From Planctomycetota bacterium (lineage in GTDB: Bacteria > Planctomycetota > UBA1135 > GCA-002686595), in NCBI GenBank assembly GCA_029259655.1, contig JAJDET010000163.1:1-64000 (forward strand): DNA of 64,000 nt, given 5' to 3'. Below, one piece after another: positions 6,605-14,579 of this stretch. The number at the start of each line of letters is the position of its first letter. The first letter of the stretch is position 1. Below the pieces are notes generated by a model. The model was given only the letters and a program-made list of their open reading frames with translations, was not told where the DNA came from and ran no database searches. The position numbers and the translations under genes were made by a program.

Positions 6605-9082
6605 ATGCGGAAACGCCTGAACACCGGGATCGGCCTCGCCGCACTGGCCGTAGTCGGCCTGGCCTGCTTGTTGTGGGGCCCTTGGAGCCTCCCCACCTCG
6701 GCGGTACCCGCCCCTGTGCTCGCAACGCCGGCCTCGTACAGCGAACAGCTACCCGAAACAGGTAGCCGAGCGTCCGCAGAGAGGGCTCGCCGATTCCCGG
6801 CCCCAGCTTCGACAATCGCTTCGTCGCAAGGCAGCGACGACGCTTCGCTCGGTCTCGAGATCGCCATCTTCGCGCGATTCGTCGACGAGCACGATCAGCC
6901 CTTGGCGACCGTGCGATTGTCGATGAACAACGGGCTTCGTCGCCTCGAGTCGATTAGCACGACCGACGGGCGAGCACAGTTCCTGATCGCATCGGATGAC
7001 CGGCTTCTCGACAACGACCTCGTGCTGGAGTTCGAGAAGCAGGGACGAATTCCCGTGCGCCGGACGTTGAGCCGTTCCCTGCGCGAGTCTCACGACTTCG
7101 GTAAGGTCCAACTCCTTCCTGCGGGAACCCTGGTCGGTCGTGTTCTGGATGAGCAGGGCATGCCCGTCGTCGCGCAGATTTCCGCTGCGTTCTCACCCGC
7201 CCCCATGTCGGAGAGCGATCGGGAGCGGCAGTTGCACCTGGGCATCGGCCTGGAGCTAGCCACTGCAGAGTCGAGGACGGAGACCGATGGAACCTTCGAA
7301 GTATCCGGGCTCCCAGGCGGGACGTTTGTGATCGTCGCGCGGATCCCCGAGCATCCGCGCGCGCTCAGCAGCCCGGTCGACCTGCACCCCGGTTCATCGC
7401 GGAGTGTCGGCGCGCTCGTGATGCGCGAGGCCAAGCCCGCGAACCGAATCGCCGGCACGGTCCTGACACCGGAGGGGGTGCCGTTCGCGGACGGCATCGT
7501 CGAGCTCTGGGTTCCCGGCGCTGCACGCAACGCCAACCCGACCGCGGCTCGGACTCGCACCGGAGAGAACGGCATGTTCGTGTTCTCGGTACCGTCCCGC
7601 AGCCGTTTTCACGTAGTGCTCGTCGACGAGCGCACGCGCGAGGAACGGATTCGCCTGAACAACGTCGTTGCCGGTGGAGCCCCGGTTCAGCTCGTCGCCC
7701 CCGAAGTACGAATCGCACAGGTTCGCGTCTCGAGTAGCTCCGGGGCGGCGATCGAGGGAGCGTTCATCGCCGCGACCGATCTCGATGGGGTCGGCATTCG
7801 ACTGGAGCCCACGTCCCCCGAACCGGGGCTGTGGCGTTTTCCCGTTCCCACCCGCCCCTTTCAGCTCTCCGTCGGAGCACCAGGTCACGAGCTGGAACAC
7901 CTTTCCGCTCACGATCCGACCACCATCGAGAGCACTCTCGAACTCACGCTTCGACCGACGAGGGTTGCGCGCATCCGAGGCGTCGTCTCTCGGGACGGAG
8001 TTCCGGTAGCTGGCGCGAAGGTGGCCGCGTACCGGCGATTGGAGGGCCCGCACCGGCTGTCTACCGGCTTCGGAACGCGGGTCGAGGCGAGTCCCATCTC
8101 GGAGCTCGCAAGGACCGACAAGAGTGGGCACTTCGAGCTCGCGAACCTCCGAGAGAGAGCCCTCGTGCTGCTGGTCCGTCACGGAGGCGAGATCGCGCTG
8201 GAGTTCGGTCCGGTTCCCGTCGATCGGGGCGACACCGTCTGGAAGTTGCCGCTCCCGATGCCGGGAGAGGTCCGTGGCCGCGTGCTCCTGGCAGAGGGTC
8301 GCGATCCCCGCGGCCTGATCATCGGTGCGAGCCGGGGCGACGGAGAGGTGCGGGCGATGAGTCTAGAGGCCGACGGCAACTTCCACTTTGCGCGGCTGGC
8401 CCCGGGCGACTGGCAGGTGCGGTGCATCGAGCCGGGACTCGGTCGAGTGAGCGATCGGACCGCGCACCCCTCGCGCACCCGGCCTCGACCGCAGGTTCGG
8501 CTCGCCTCCGGAGAGTCCACGGAGATCCAGCTCGACCTTCGTTACCAGGAGCGGCGGCACGTTCGCGGTTACATCACCGCGGCGCCTGACGGTCCGACGC
8601 GGTGGACGATGGTCCTGGACGGTCGCGAGGTGCGCGTCGGCCCCGACGGCCGGTTCAGCGCGGAGCTCTTCACGGCGCGACGCCCCGTGCGCCTGGCGCT
8701 CCGGGGAGCCTACGGCCCGAGTGTCTCTCTGCTCGTGGAAGATCGGCTGGACCTGGATTCCGAAGACAACGAGTGGAATCTGGACCTGCGAACCGGAGTC
8801 CTCGAACTCCACAGTGTTCCGGCATTCGACATCCATCCCGCACGAGGCGGCTCGGATCCCGTAAAGGTGAAGCTCGAGCAATCAGGACCGGAGGGCCGTC
8901 GCACGACGATCGACGTCTCGGCTCACGGCGGCGGTCCGCTCGTCCTTCGCGGCCTACCTGTAGGCCTGTACGACTTGCACTTCCGCGACGAGACAAACGG
9001 TCGCGATCCGGATGGAGCCGAGTCCTGTCGCACTTCGCTCGAGCTACTGCCTGGAGAACACAAGGTCGTCAGCGTGCGCTGA
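6605..9082 (+). CDS. large secreted or membrane-anchored protein with carboxypeptidase-regulatory-like repeats
   Basis: The start chosen is the ATG at 6605 (MRKRLN), giving 825 residues; a GTG at 6596 would add three. An N-terminal membrane segment (IGLAALAVVGLACLLW) is followed by repeated beta-sandwich units. Each begins like GTLVGRVLDEQGMPV, IAGTVLTPEGVPFADG or IRGVVSRDGVPVAGAKV and ends with FxxxxLxPG or FxVxLPxG phrases typical of carboxypeptidase-regulatory/transthyretin-like domains. These usually mediate surface adhesion or assembly, not catalysis. It lies 57 bases after the D-x-D-C protein and on the same strand, so it could be its partner or anchor. A 322-bp repeat element begins one base after its stop codon. 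Confidence 0.8.
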   Translation: MRKRLNTGIGLAALAVVGLACLLWGPWSLPTSAVPAPVLATPASYSEQLPETGSRASAERARRFPAPASTIASSQGSDDASLGLEIAIFARFVDEHDQPLATVRLSMNNGLRRLESISTTDGRAQFLIASDDRLLDNDLVLEFEKQGRIPVRRTLSRSLRESHDFGKVQLLPAGTLVGRVLDEQGMPVVAQISAAFSPAPMSESDRERQLHLGIGLELATAESRTETDGTFEVSGLPGGTFVIVARIPEHPRALSSPVDLHPGSSRSVGALVMREAKPANRIAGTVLTPEGVPFADGIVELWVPGAARNANPTAARTRTGENGMFVFSVPSRSRFHVVLVDERTREERIRLNNVVAGGAPVQLVAPEVRIAQVRVSSSSGAAIEGAFIAATDLDGVGIRLEPTSPEPGLWRFPVPTRPFQLSVGAPGHELEHLSAHDPTTIESTLELTLRPTRVARIRGVVSRDGVPVAGAKVAAYRRLEGPHRLSTGFGTRVEASPISELARTDKSGHFELANLRERALVLLVRHGGEIALEFGPVPVDRGDTVWKLPLPMPGEVRGRVLLAEGRDPRGLIIGASRGDGEVRAMSLEADGNFHFARLAPGDWQVRCIEPGLGRVSDRTAHPSRTRPRPQVRLASGESTEIQLDLRYQERRHVRGYITAAPDGPTRWTMVLDGREVRVGPDGRFSAELFTARRPVRLALRGAYGPSVSLLVEDRLDLDSEDNEWNLDLRTGVLELHSVPAFDIHPARGGSDPVKVKLEQSGPEGRRTTIDVSAHGGGPLVLRGLPVGLYDLHFRDETNGRDPDGAESCRTSLELLPGEHKVVSVR

Positions 9083-9083
9083 G

Positions 9084-9405
9084 TACGGAGTCGCACACCA
9101 CCCGGCGCACTTCCGGCAAGGAGTGCCGCAGCACTCGAAACCGTCCCTGGCTCTTCACGGTCGTCCGGGTGCCAGGGCACGTCGACCTCGATGCGATACC
9201 TCTGGGAGAGGGCACCACGTCATCAACTCCGCGATCGCCAAGCGCTTGTACTTCGAGTACTCGCTCGGAGAAACCCTACTCGATGTCCGTGTCCGCGATC
9301 GCTCACGAAGCCCCCGCGGTCACGATGCCCGCTTGAAGCCGGGCTGCATTGAGAATGGTGCGGCACTCTTGGGAGGGAGAACTGCGGGTGGTGTGCGACT
9401 CCGTA
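9084..9405. mobile_element. MITE-like inverted-repeat element, long form (copy B)
   Basis: The element begins TACGGAGTCGCACACCACCC and ends with its reverse complement; the ends match perfectly for about 21 bases and imperfectly for about 55. It is bounded by TA on both sides, as expected for IS630/Tc1-mariner-type target duplication. It encodes no transposase. Its length of 322 bp and its sequence are nearly the same as the copy at 9977. It sits one base after the stop of the upstream gene. Confidence 0.8.
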
Positions 9406-9411
9406 CGGTCG

Positions 9412-9699
9412 TCACGAACGGACGGAGTCAACGACGTCGTCCACGGCCTTCTTGAATTCACTCCAGGCGCTGGACAGCTCTTCCGAGGTTCGCTCCCAGC
9501 CGCTGGCCGCGCTGTCTCGGGCGGAGGCGAGCTTCGCCTCGAGCTTTGCGCGCTCCTGACGAAGAGCGGCGCGCTTCTGGTCGAAGACGGCGCGCTTCTC
9601 GTCCTTCTTTGCGCGCAGCTTCTCCTCCTTGGCGTCCAGGGCTTCGTCCCACTCTCTCAGCTTGCGTTCCAGATCGTCGATCATCTTCTTGCGGTCCAT
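9412..9699 (-). CDS. small coiled-coil protein (sll1863-like stress-response type)
   Basis: The protein has 95 residues, almost all Ala, Glu, Lys, Arg, Asp and Leu in heptad-like order from residue 3 to 70, so a long coiled coil is expected. It has no Cys and no membrane segment. The C-terminal part (WSEFKKAVDDVVDSV) resembles small cyanobacterial sll1863-type proteins. The start MDRKKM follows GGAGG on the minus strand. It lies between two copies of the repeat element and may depend on its own promoter. The role is not known. Confidence 0.7.
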   Translation of the reverse strand: MDRKKMIDDLERKLREWDEALDAKEEKLRAKKDEKRAVFDQKRAALRQERAKLEAKLASARDSAASGWERTSEELSSAWSEFKKAVDDVVDSVRS

Positions 9700-9976
9700 G
9701 TCATTCCTCCCGCGATTTCAATGGGTTCCGTGTGAGGCTATCCGCGTTCACTTTTCCTTCGAGGGGAGACTCTCTGTGAGCTCGCGACGCAGCTGCGATG
9801 TCACGCCGACCAGCTCCTCGCGCAGGATTCATCCGGGCTCCGAGGATACGATGCAGCGCCCGTACCGGGCCCGCGACCTTCGAGGGGGCCGACGGTACGA
9901 AGCGTCATCGTCGGGGCCTTCGCGGAAAGGGGCGGTGCGGATGCGCTCCACGAAGAAAAAGAGGCGCCTTCTCGAG

Positions 9977-10298
9977 TACGGAGTCGCACACCACCCGGCG
10001 CACTTCCGGCAAGGAGTGCCGCAGCACTCGAAACCGTCCCTGGCTCTTCACGGTCGTCCAGATGCCATGGCACGTCGACCTCGATGCGAGACCTCTGGGA
10101 GCGGGCACCACGTCATCAACCCCGCGATCGCCAAGCGCCCGTACTCCGAGTACTCGCTCGGACAAGCGCTACTCGGTGTCCGTGTCCGCGATCGCTCACG
10201 AAGCCCCCGCGGTCACGATGCCCGCTTGAAGCTGGGCTGCATTGAGAATGGTGCGGCGCTCTTGGGAGGGAGAATTGCCGGTGGTGTGCGACTCCGTA
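9977..10298. mobile_element. MITE-like inverted-repeat element, long form (copy C)
   Basis: This copy has the same length (322 bp) and nearly the same sequence as the copy at 9084, with the same TACGGAGTCGCACACC ends and flanking TA. The differences are scattered single bases. The stretch 9700-9976 just upstream holds no gene that I can support. The element ends 7 bases before the 3' end of the toxin-antitoxin operon. Confidence 0.8.
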
Positions 10299-10304
10299 CC
10301 CCCG

Positions 10305-10625
10305 TCATGCCGACCGCCTCCCCTTGCGCGGCACGAGTCGGATCTCCAGCCGGTTGTCGAGCGCCACGGCGATGCGAACCAGGGTCGAGAGGGAGTGCCC
10401 CTCGTAGTCTGCGCTCTCGAGCCGGGCGATCGCCGACTGGGTCGTGCCGATGAGCTCGGCCAGCTCCTTCTGCGTCAGGCCGGCCCGCTCTCGCGCTTTC
10501 GCGATGAGCATCGCCACGCGCAGGTTGGCCACCTCCTCGTCGACCGCGCGCCGCAGATCGGCGTCGCTCCCGATCATCCGATCGGTGATGTCGACCGCGC
10601 TTCGACGCCTCTTCTTCCTGGCCAT
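10305..10625 (-). CDS. XRE-family antitoxin (HigA-like)
   Basis: The protein has 106 residues. A helix-turn-helix of the Cro/C1 type spans about residues 45-95 (RAGLTQKELAELIG, TTQSAIARLES, LSTLVRIAVAL). The N-terminus is basic. Its ATG overlaps the stop of the upstream toxin gene by one base (TGATG), the usual toxin-first order of HigBA systems. The likely role is to neutralise the toxin and repress the shared promoter. Confidence 0.88.
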   Translation of the reverse strand: MARKKRRRSAVDITDRMIGSDADLRRAVDEEVANLRVAMLIAKARERAGLTQKELAELIGTTQSAIARLESADYEGHSLSTLVRIAVALDNRLEIRLVPRKGRRSA

Positions 10626-11008
10626 CAGTCAGCGCCTTCCTCGTACGTGTGAGCGTCCGGGTCGAGCTCGAAGGCTCTCTTTCGCTCGAGCGCGCGCTTC
10701 ATGTCAGCGACCGGGATTGCGGCCTCCTTCGTCAACGCATGCGCCAGCACCGCGACGCTTCGGCCAGAGAAGAAGTAGAGCATTCGGTAGTTCACCCGGC
10801 CGTGGCGCACGCGAAGCTCGTGGATGCCCTCCCGGACGGAGTCCGCGACCGGTCGACGAAGCTCGTAGCCCTGCTCGGCGAGCAATCTCAGACGCGCCAC
10901 GCATTTCGCAAAGACCCGCTCGTCCGCCAGCCTCAGGCCCTGCAGCCAGACGAGGACCGGAGCCATTCCCGCATCGTCTAGATAGAACAGCACTTCGGTT
11001 TCGGGCAC
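10625..11008 (-). CDS. RelE/HigB-family toxin (phage-derived Gp49-like)
   Basis: A GTG start gives 127 residues. Features of the RelE/HigB fold are visible: ADERVFAKCVARLRLLAEQG helices, LRRPVADSVREGIHELRV, then NYRMLYFFSGRSVAVLAHALTKEA, and a basic C-terminal half. Members cleave mRNA at the ribosome. The gene is first in a two-gene operon with the XRE antitoxin downstream. All parts expected for a full-length toxin are present, so the pair could be active. Confidence 0.87.
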   Translation of the reverse strand: MPETEVLFYLDDAGMAPVLVWLQGLRLADERVFAKCVARLRLLAEQGYELRRPVADSVREGIHELRVRHGRVNYRMLYFFSGRSVAVLAHALTKEAAIPVADMKRALERKRAFELDPDAHTYEEGAD

Positions 11009-11027
11009 GTCGCATGCTCTGCACTAT

Positions 11028-11043
11028 ATCACAATATTGCGAT
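11028..11043. promoter_or_regulatory. putative operator of the toxin-antitoxin operon
   Basis: ATCACAATATTGCGAT is a near-palindrome (two mismatches) in an AT-rich island 20 bases upstream of the toxin start. This is where a HigA-type repressor would bind. Inferred from position and symmetry only. Confidence 0.5.
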
Positions 11044-11237
11044 CCAGCACGGCCGCCCCCGTGACCGCTTCGACTCCCACCATCCGCAACGGGCCCGGAA
11101 CACCCGCTGTCACGGCGGCGCCTCCTCATGACCGCCCCGGGGGAGGATGGGTTGCGTGCTTCTTCCGAGTCTTGTGCGTCGCACCGTGCCGCGACTCCTG
11201 ACCAGCGTCGGGTGCGTCGGATTCGGCGCCGCGGGCA

Positions 11238-11420
11238 CTACATCCCGGGAACCACGATCACGCTGCGCCCGTTTCCTGGCGGTCTGGACATCCGGAAGAT
11301 CCTCGGCGGCATCGCCATTCCGCCCACGAGGCGCATGGGATGACCGCCGTCCTCGAAGCGTCGGCACATCTCGTCGAACACATCGTGGTGAGCTGGAAGT
11401 GCCGCGCGAGCGGACCCGGA
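11238..11420 (-). pseudogene. unidentified gene remnant, possibly the start of an alpha/beta hydrolase
   Basis: The interval 11044-11445 has no intact gene. One minus-strand frame ending at a TAG at 11238 reads coherently: HDVFDEMCRRFEDGG, then MRLVGGMAMPPRIFRM and GNGRSVIVVPGM, then the stop. The last phrase resembles the first strand and oxyanion-loop region of lipase-like hydrolases (RPVLVLPGF...), which would mean the rest is missing. The assignment is weak. The interval also carries the upstream side of the toxin promoter. Confidence 0.35.
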
Positions 11421-11445
11421 CTCGAGCGGACTACCGCGGACCCGC

Positions 11446-12243
11446 TCAGCGAGCCGCCCGGAACCGTCCCGGTGGCAGTCCGAAGCGCCGTCGGAAGGTG
11501 CGCGAGAAGTGGCTCTGGTCGCAGAAGCCGGCCTCGGAGGCGATGTCGGCCAGGTCCCGGTCGGTCACCGTCAGCTGCTCCGCTGTCCACGACAGCCGCA
11601 GGTCGCGGACCAGATCGCCGATCGAGCGTCCGTACTGGCGGCGGAAGACCCTCCCGAGGTGGTCGGGATGCACGCCCGCCGCGGCGGCGAGCTCGGCGAT
11701 CGACAGCTTGTCGAGGTAGTGGGAGCGGACGCGGTCGTGGACGTCGCGCAGCCACGCCGGCGGACGGTGCGCGGGCTCGCCCGCGATGCTCGCGCGCATC
11801 GCGAGCCCGACCAGTTGCAGGGCGATCCCTTCCAGCACGATGTCCGAGGCCGTGTCGCGCGCCGCGAGCTCGGCGGCGATGCGTCGTGTGAACCCGAGGT
11901 CGGCCGGTCGGTGTCCGACTCGTTCGAAGAGGGATGCGCACGCCTCGAGCGAGCTCTCCGCGGTGTGCACCAGCTCGACGATCAGGCAGCGCGCGCCCGC
12001 CGGTCCGAAGCGCGTGCGGTGGCGTGCTTCCGCCGGTTTGATGACGAGGTTCCCGCGCCGGCAGTCCACGTCCTGTGAGCGGAAGGACTCCTGCATCCCG
12101 CCGTCCAGCAGCAGCGTCATGCACCCGTTCCGGTGCACGTGCCAGTCGAGGCGCCCGTCGGGAGCGTGCAAGGACTCGGTGAGCCTCAGCCCGCCGAGCT
12201 CGGCGGCCCGGCCGCGCGTGCCCTGTCCGACGGGCTGGTACAT
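11446..12243 (-). CDS. AraC-family transcriptional regulator
   Basis: The protein has 265 residues. The N-terminal half is cupin-like (LDWHVHRNGCMTLLLDGG, AEARHRTRFGPAG) and would sense a ligand. The C-terminal half from about residue 165 holds two helix-turn-helix units: LSIAELAAAAGVHPDHLGRVF and DLADIASEAGFCDQSHFSRTF, followed by FGLPPGRFR, the AraC/XylS signature. No obvious target operon lies next to it; the neighbours are gene fragments and a repeat element, so its original partner may have been lost. Confidence 0.92.
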   Translation of the reverse strand: MYQPVGQGTRGRAAELGGLRLTESLHAPDGRLDWHVHRNGCMTLLLDGGMQESFRSQDVDCRRGNLVIKPAEARHRTRFGPAGARCLIVELVHTAESSLEACASLFERVGHRPADLGFTRRIAAELAARDTASDIVLEGIALQLVGLAMRASIAGEPAHRPPAWLRDVHDRVRSHYLDKLSIAELAAAAGVHPDHLGRVFRRQYGRSIGDLVRDLRLSWTAEQLTVTDRDLADIASEAGFCDQSHFSRTFRRRFGLPPGRFRAAR

Positions 12244-12331
12244 GGTGTCGAGTCTAGCCTCGGGGCGACATTCGTGCCGGTGGCCCGCGAGAGAAGACGA
12301 GGGAAACGGCCGCGACGAGGCCCTATCCTCC

Positions 12332-12463
12332 TACGGAGTCGCACACCTACCGGTATTACTCCAACGAGAAGTACCGCAGTACTTCGAGACTTGAAGCCGA
12401 GCGGCCTCGAGGATGGTGCGGCACTCTTGGGAAGGAGAACTGCGGATGGTGTGCGACTCCGTA
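12332..12463. mobile_element. MITE-like inverted-repeat element, short form (copy D)
   Basis: The 132-bp element has the same TACGGAGTCGCACACC ends and TA flanks as the 322-bp copies, but lacks their central segment of about 190 bases. The two halves alone can fold into one long imperfect hairpin. Confidence 0.8.
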
Positions 12464-12472
12464 GGACCGAAC

Positions 12473-13009
12473 ATGAACACGGAGCTCCAGCTCGTCGTCG
12501 GCGTCGTCTGTTTCGGGACGGCGCTCGTCGTGCTCGGCACGCTGGCGGTGTTCCTGCGGCGAGCAACGGCCTCCGCGCCGGGATCCGAGCGGCGAACCGG
12601 CCGCGCCGTGCTCGTCGTCCTCGTGGTGTGGTACGGCGTCGCTCTCGTGGTGGGCTCGCGGAGGGAGATGAGCTTCGAGACGTTCCTCCCCACCGCCCTG
12701 GTTCCGATCGCGGTCGGCTCGGCGCTCACCTTCACCTCGCGCGGAAGGGCGCTGCTCGTCCGGGTGCCGGTTCACTGGATGGTGTTCCTCCAGGTCTACC
12801 GCGTCGCCGGCGGGGTCTTCGTCTACCTGTACTACGCCGGCGACGGCGTCCTGAGTCGCGGCTTCGCGCTGAACGCCGGCTGGGGCGACGTCCTCACGGG
12901 GGTGCTCGCGATCCCGGTCGGCATCCTGGTGATGAAGCGCATCCATACGGAGTCGCACACCTCCCGGAGTTTTTTCGCCGAGAAGTACCGCAGCAAGATC
13001 GAAACTTGA
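12473..13009 (+). CDS. polytopic membrane protein, 3' end replaced by a repeat element
   Basis: The native start is the ATG at 12473, ten bases after element D. About 157 native residues run to 12945 and contain at least four hydrophobic segments (LVVGVVCFGTALVVLGTLAV, AVLVVLVVWYGVALVVG, ALVPIAVGSALTF, VFLQVYRVAGGVFVYLYYAG). At 12946 the frame enters repeat element E, which adds 20 foreign residues (TESHTSRSFFAEKY...) before a stop. The true protein was probably longer. The family is not recognised. Confidence 0.6.
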   Translation: MNTELQLVVGVVCFGTALVVLGTLAVFLRRATASAPGSERRTGRAVLVVLVVWYGVALVVGSRREMSFETFLPTALVPIAVGSALTFTSRGRALLVRVPVHWMVFLQVYRVAGGVFVYLYYAGDGVLSRGFALNAGWGDVLTGVLAIPVGILVMKRIHTESHTSRSFFAEKYRSKIET

Positions 13010-13078
13010 AGCCAGGCGGCTTCGAGGATGGTGCGGCACTCTTGGGAGGGAGAGTTGCGGGTGGTGTGCGACTCCGTA
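12946..13078. mobile_element. MITE-like inverted-repeat element, short form (copy E), inserted in a gene
   Basis: The 133-bp element has the TACGGAGTCGCACACC ends and a TA duplication. It interrupts the membrane-protein frame at its left side, and its right end lies two bases from the stop codon of the convergent gene at 13081. Confidence 0.82.
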
Positions 13079-13080
13079 TG

Positions 13081-13740
13081 TCACTCGAGCCCGCGCCGGA
13101 GCAGGATCAGGCCGAACGCCGCCATCCAGAACGCCTGCAGGTGGAACACGGGCTCGTAGACCCAGAACGCGTCCGCCGAGGCCATCACGACCACGATGGC
13201 CGCCAGGCCGTCGAGGCTCCCGATCCAGCCGACCCAGGCTGGGACCAGCTTCCACTTCAGGAGCCCGAGGTTCAGCACGAGCAGGCCCAGGCCGGCGAAG
13301 AGCCTTCCGAACCGGACGAAGCACGTGACGAACTTGGTGTCGAAGCGAATCGACGCCAGGTACGCGGTGACCGCCTCGTCGGGCTTCCCGGCCAGCTCGA
13401 GCGAGCCCCAGTACCCGTGGTGGTAGTAGAAGGCGCACCCGATGGCGTAGGCGAAGGCCCCCCCGGCGACGACCGCGGCGCCGGGCCAGATCATCACGCG
13501 CGACGGGCTCGGTAGCACCAGCGCCGCCAGCGCCACGACCGCCATCGCCGTCAGCACCGCGCCGAAGAAGTAGGAGCGGTACGCCCAGACGAAGAGGTAG
13601 CGGTACTCGTCGACGACGGCGAAGTCTCCGGCCTCGACGTAGGGTCCGACGTCGACCGGGATCAGCATCCATCCGCCCCACAGCATGGCCACCGCCGCCA
13701 GGAAGACCCAGCCGGTGAACCGCGTCGCGAACGTGTCCAT
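13081..13740 (-). CDS. polytopic membrane protein of unknown function
   Basis: The protein has 219 residues with about six hydrophobic segments (WVFLAAVAMLWGGWMLI, SYFFGAVLTAMAVVALAALVL, VAGGAFAYAIGCAFYY, FAGLGLLVLNLGLL, LDGLAAIVVVMA, FWMAAFGLILL). Charged loops carry DEYRYLFVW and RFDTKFVTCFVRFGRL. I do not recognise the family with confidence; it resembles uncharacterised DUF4386-like membrane proteins. It is transcribed in the same direction as, and directly downstream of, the phosphatase-like gene, 25 bases after its stop. Confidence 0.75.
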   Translation of the reverse strand: MDTFATRFTGWVFLAAVAMLWGGWMLIPVDVGPYVEAGDFAVVDEYRYLFVWAYRSYFFGAVLTAMAVVALAALVLPSPSRVMIWPGAAVVAGGAFAYAIGCAFYYHHGYWGSLELAGKPDEAVTAYLASIRFDTKFVTCFVRFGRLFAGLGLLVLNLGLLKWKLVPAWVGWIGSLDGLAAIVVVMASADAFWVYEPVFHLQAFWMAAFGLILLRRGLE

Positions 13741-13765
13741 GGCTTCCTCCTCGAGGCGGATCGGC

Positions 13766-14338
13766 TCAGCGCGACTTGCGCTCGATGTAGTCCCGGGCCT
13801 TCTGTTCGTACTCCGTTGCCTTCAGCCCGACGGCCTTCGCCTCCGTCACCGCGTCGTCGACGCTCAGCCCGCCGTCGAGAACTCGGTGAGGCAGCCACAC
13901 GGCGCCGACCCGGTTGGCCGACTTGCAGTGGAGCAGGATCGGCTTCTCGGCGCTCTTCAGCATCTCGCGGGCCCGGTCGAAGACCTCGTCGGTCAGTTCC
14001 TCGGCGCCGTTCCACGGGAGGTGGAGGTAGGTCATGCCGAGCTTCTCGACGAGCGCCCGCTCGTCGAGCTCGATCTCGCCGTCGTGTCGGAGATCGATCA
14101 CGGTCGCGATGCCGCCCTTCTTCGCCGCATCGAACCCCGACTCGTCGGGCTGGCCGGCGAGGAAGACGCCGGACACCGAGTGGACCTTCTCGATCCCCGG
14201 AGCGTCGACCGCCTCGAGCGTGTCGGTGACCCGGCTGAAGTCGACGCGCGCTTCCGCCGCCTCGGCCTCGGAACCGTTCGGAGCGCAGGAGGTCGCGACG
14301 AGGGCCCAGGTGAGCGTGAGTGTGGCGGTTGCTCTCAT
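13766..14338 (-). CDS. tyrosine/dual-specificity phosphatase-like lipoprotein (BLH-type)
   Basis: From the ATG at 14338 the protein has 190 residues. A short hydrophobic signal ends in ALVATSC, a fair lipobox. The catalytic loop HCKSANRVGA matches HCxxxxxR, and LRHDGEIELDE, YLHLPWN and FLAGQPDESGF are typical of the beta-lactamase-hydrolase-like (BLH) phosphatase domain used by many secreted dual-specificity-like enzymes. Asp or Glu acid residues in the WNGAEEL loop could act as general acid. An upstream in-frame ATG at 14353 adds five residues and is less likely. It may dephosphorylate periplasmic substrates. Confidence 0.82.
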   Translation of the reverse strand: MRATATLTLTWALVATSCAPNGSEAEAAEARVDFSRVTDTLEAVDAPGIEKVHSVSGVFLAGQPDESGFDAAKKGGIATVIDLRHDGEIELDERALVEKLGMTYLHLPWNGAEELTDEVFDRAREMLKSAEKPILLHCKSANRVGAVWLPHRVLDGGLSVDDAVTEAKAVGLKATEYEQKARDYIERKSR

Positions 14339-14447
14339 CTTCTCTTCCTCCACGAGAGGCGGACGGGTCGACGCTCCCAGGCGGGAGGCTCGGCGTCAAG
14401 CCCTACAGATGCGTACCTCCTCATGGGGACGAGGACGGGATCCAGCG

Positions 14448-14579
14448 TACGGAGTCGCACACCTCCCGGAGCTACCCCGGCGAGGAGTACCGCAGGAGCT
14501 CGAGGTTCGAGGTCGGGCTACTTCGAGAATGGTGCGGCACTCTCGAGAGGGAGAACTGCGGATGGTGTGCGACTCCGTA
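14448..14579. mobile_element. MITE-like inverted-repeat element, short form (copy F), inserted in a gene
   Basis: The 132-bp element has TACGGAGTCGCACACC ends and TA on both sides. Its right end abuts the coding sequence of the minus-strand gene whose 5' part remains at 14580-14863. This is the rightmost copy in the window. Confidence 0.82.
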
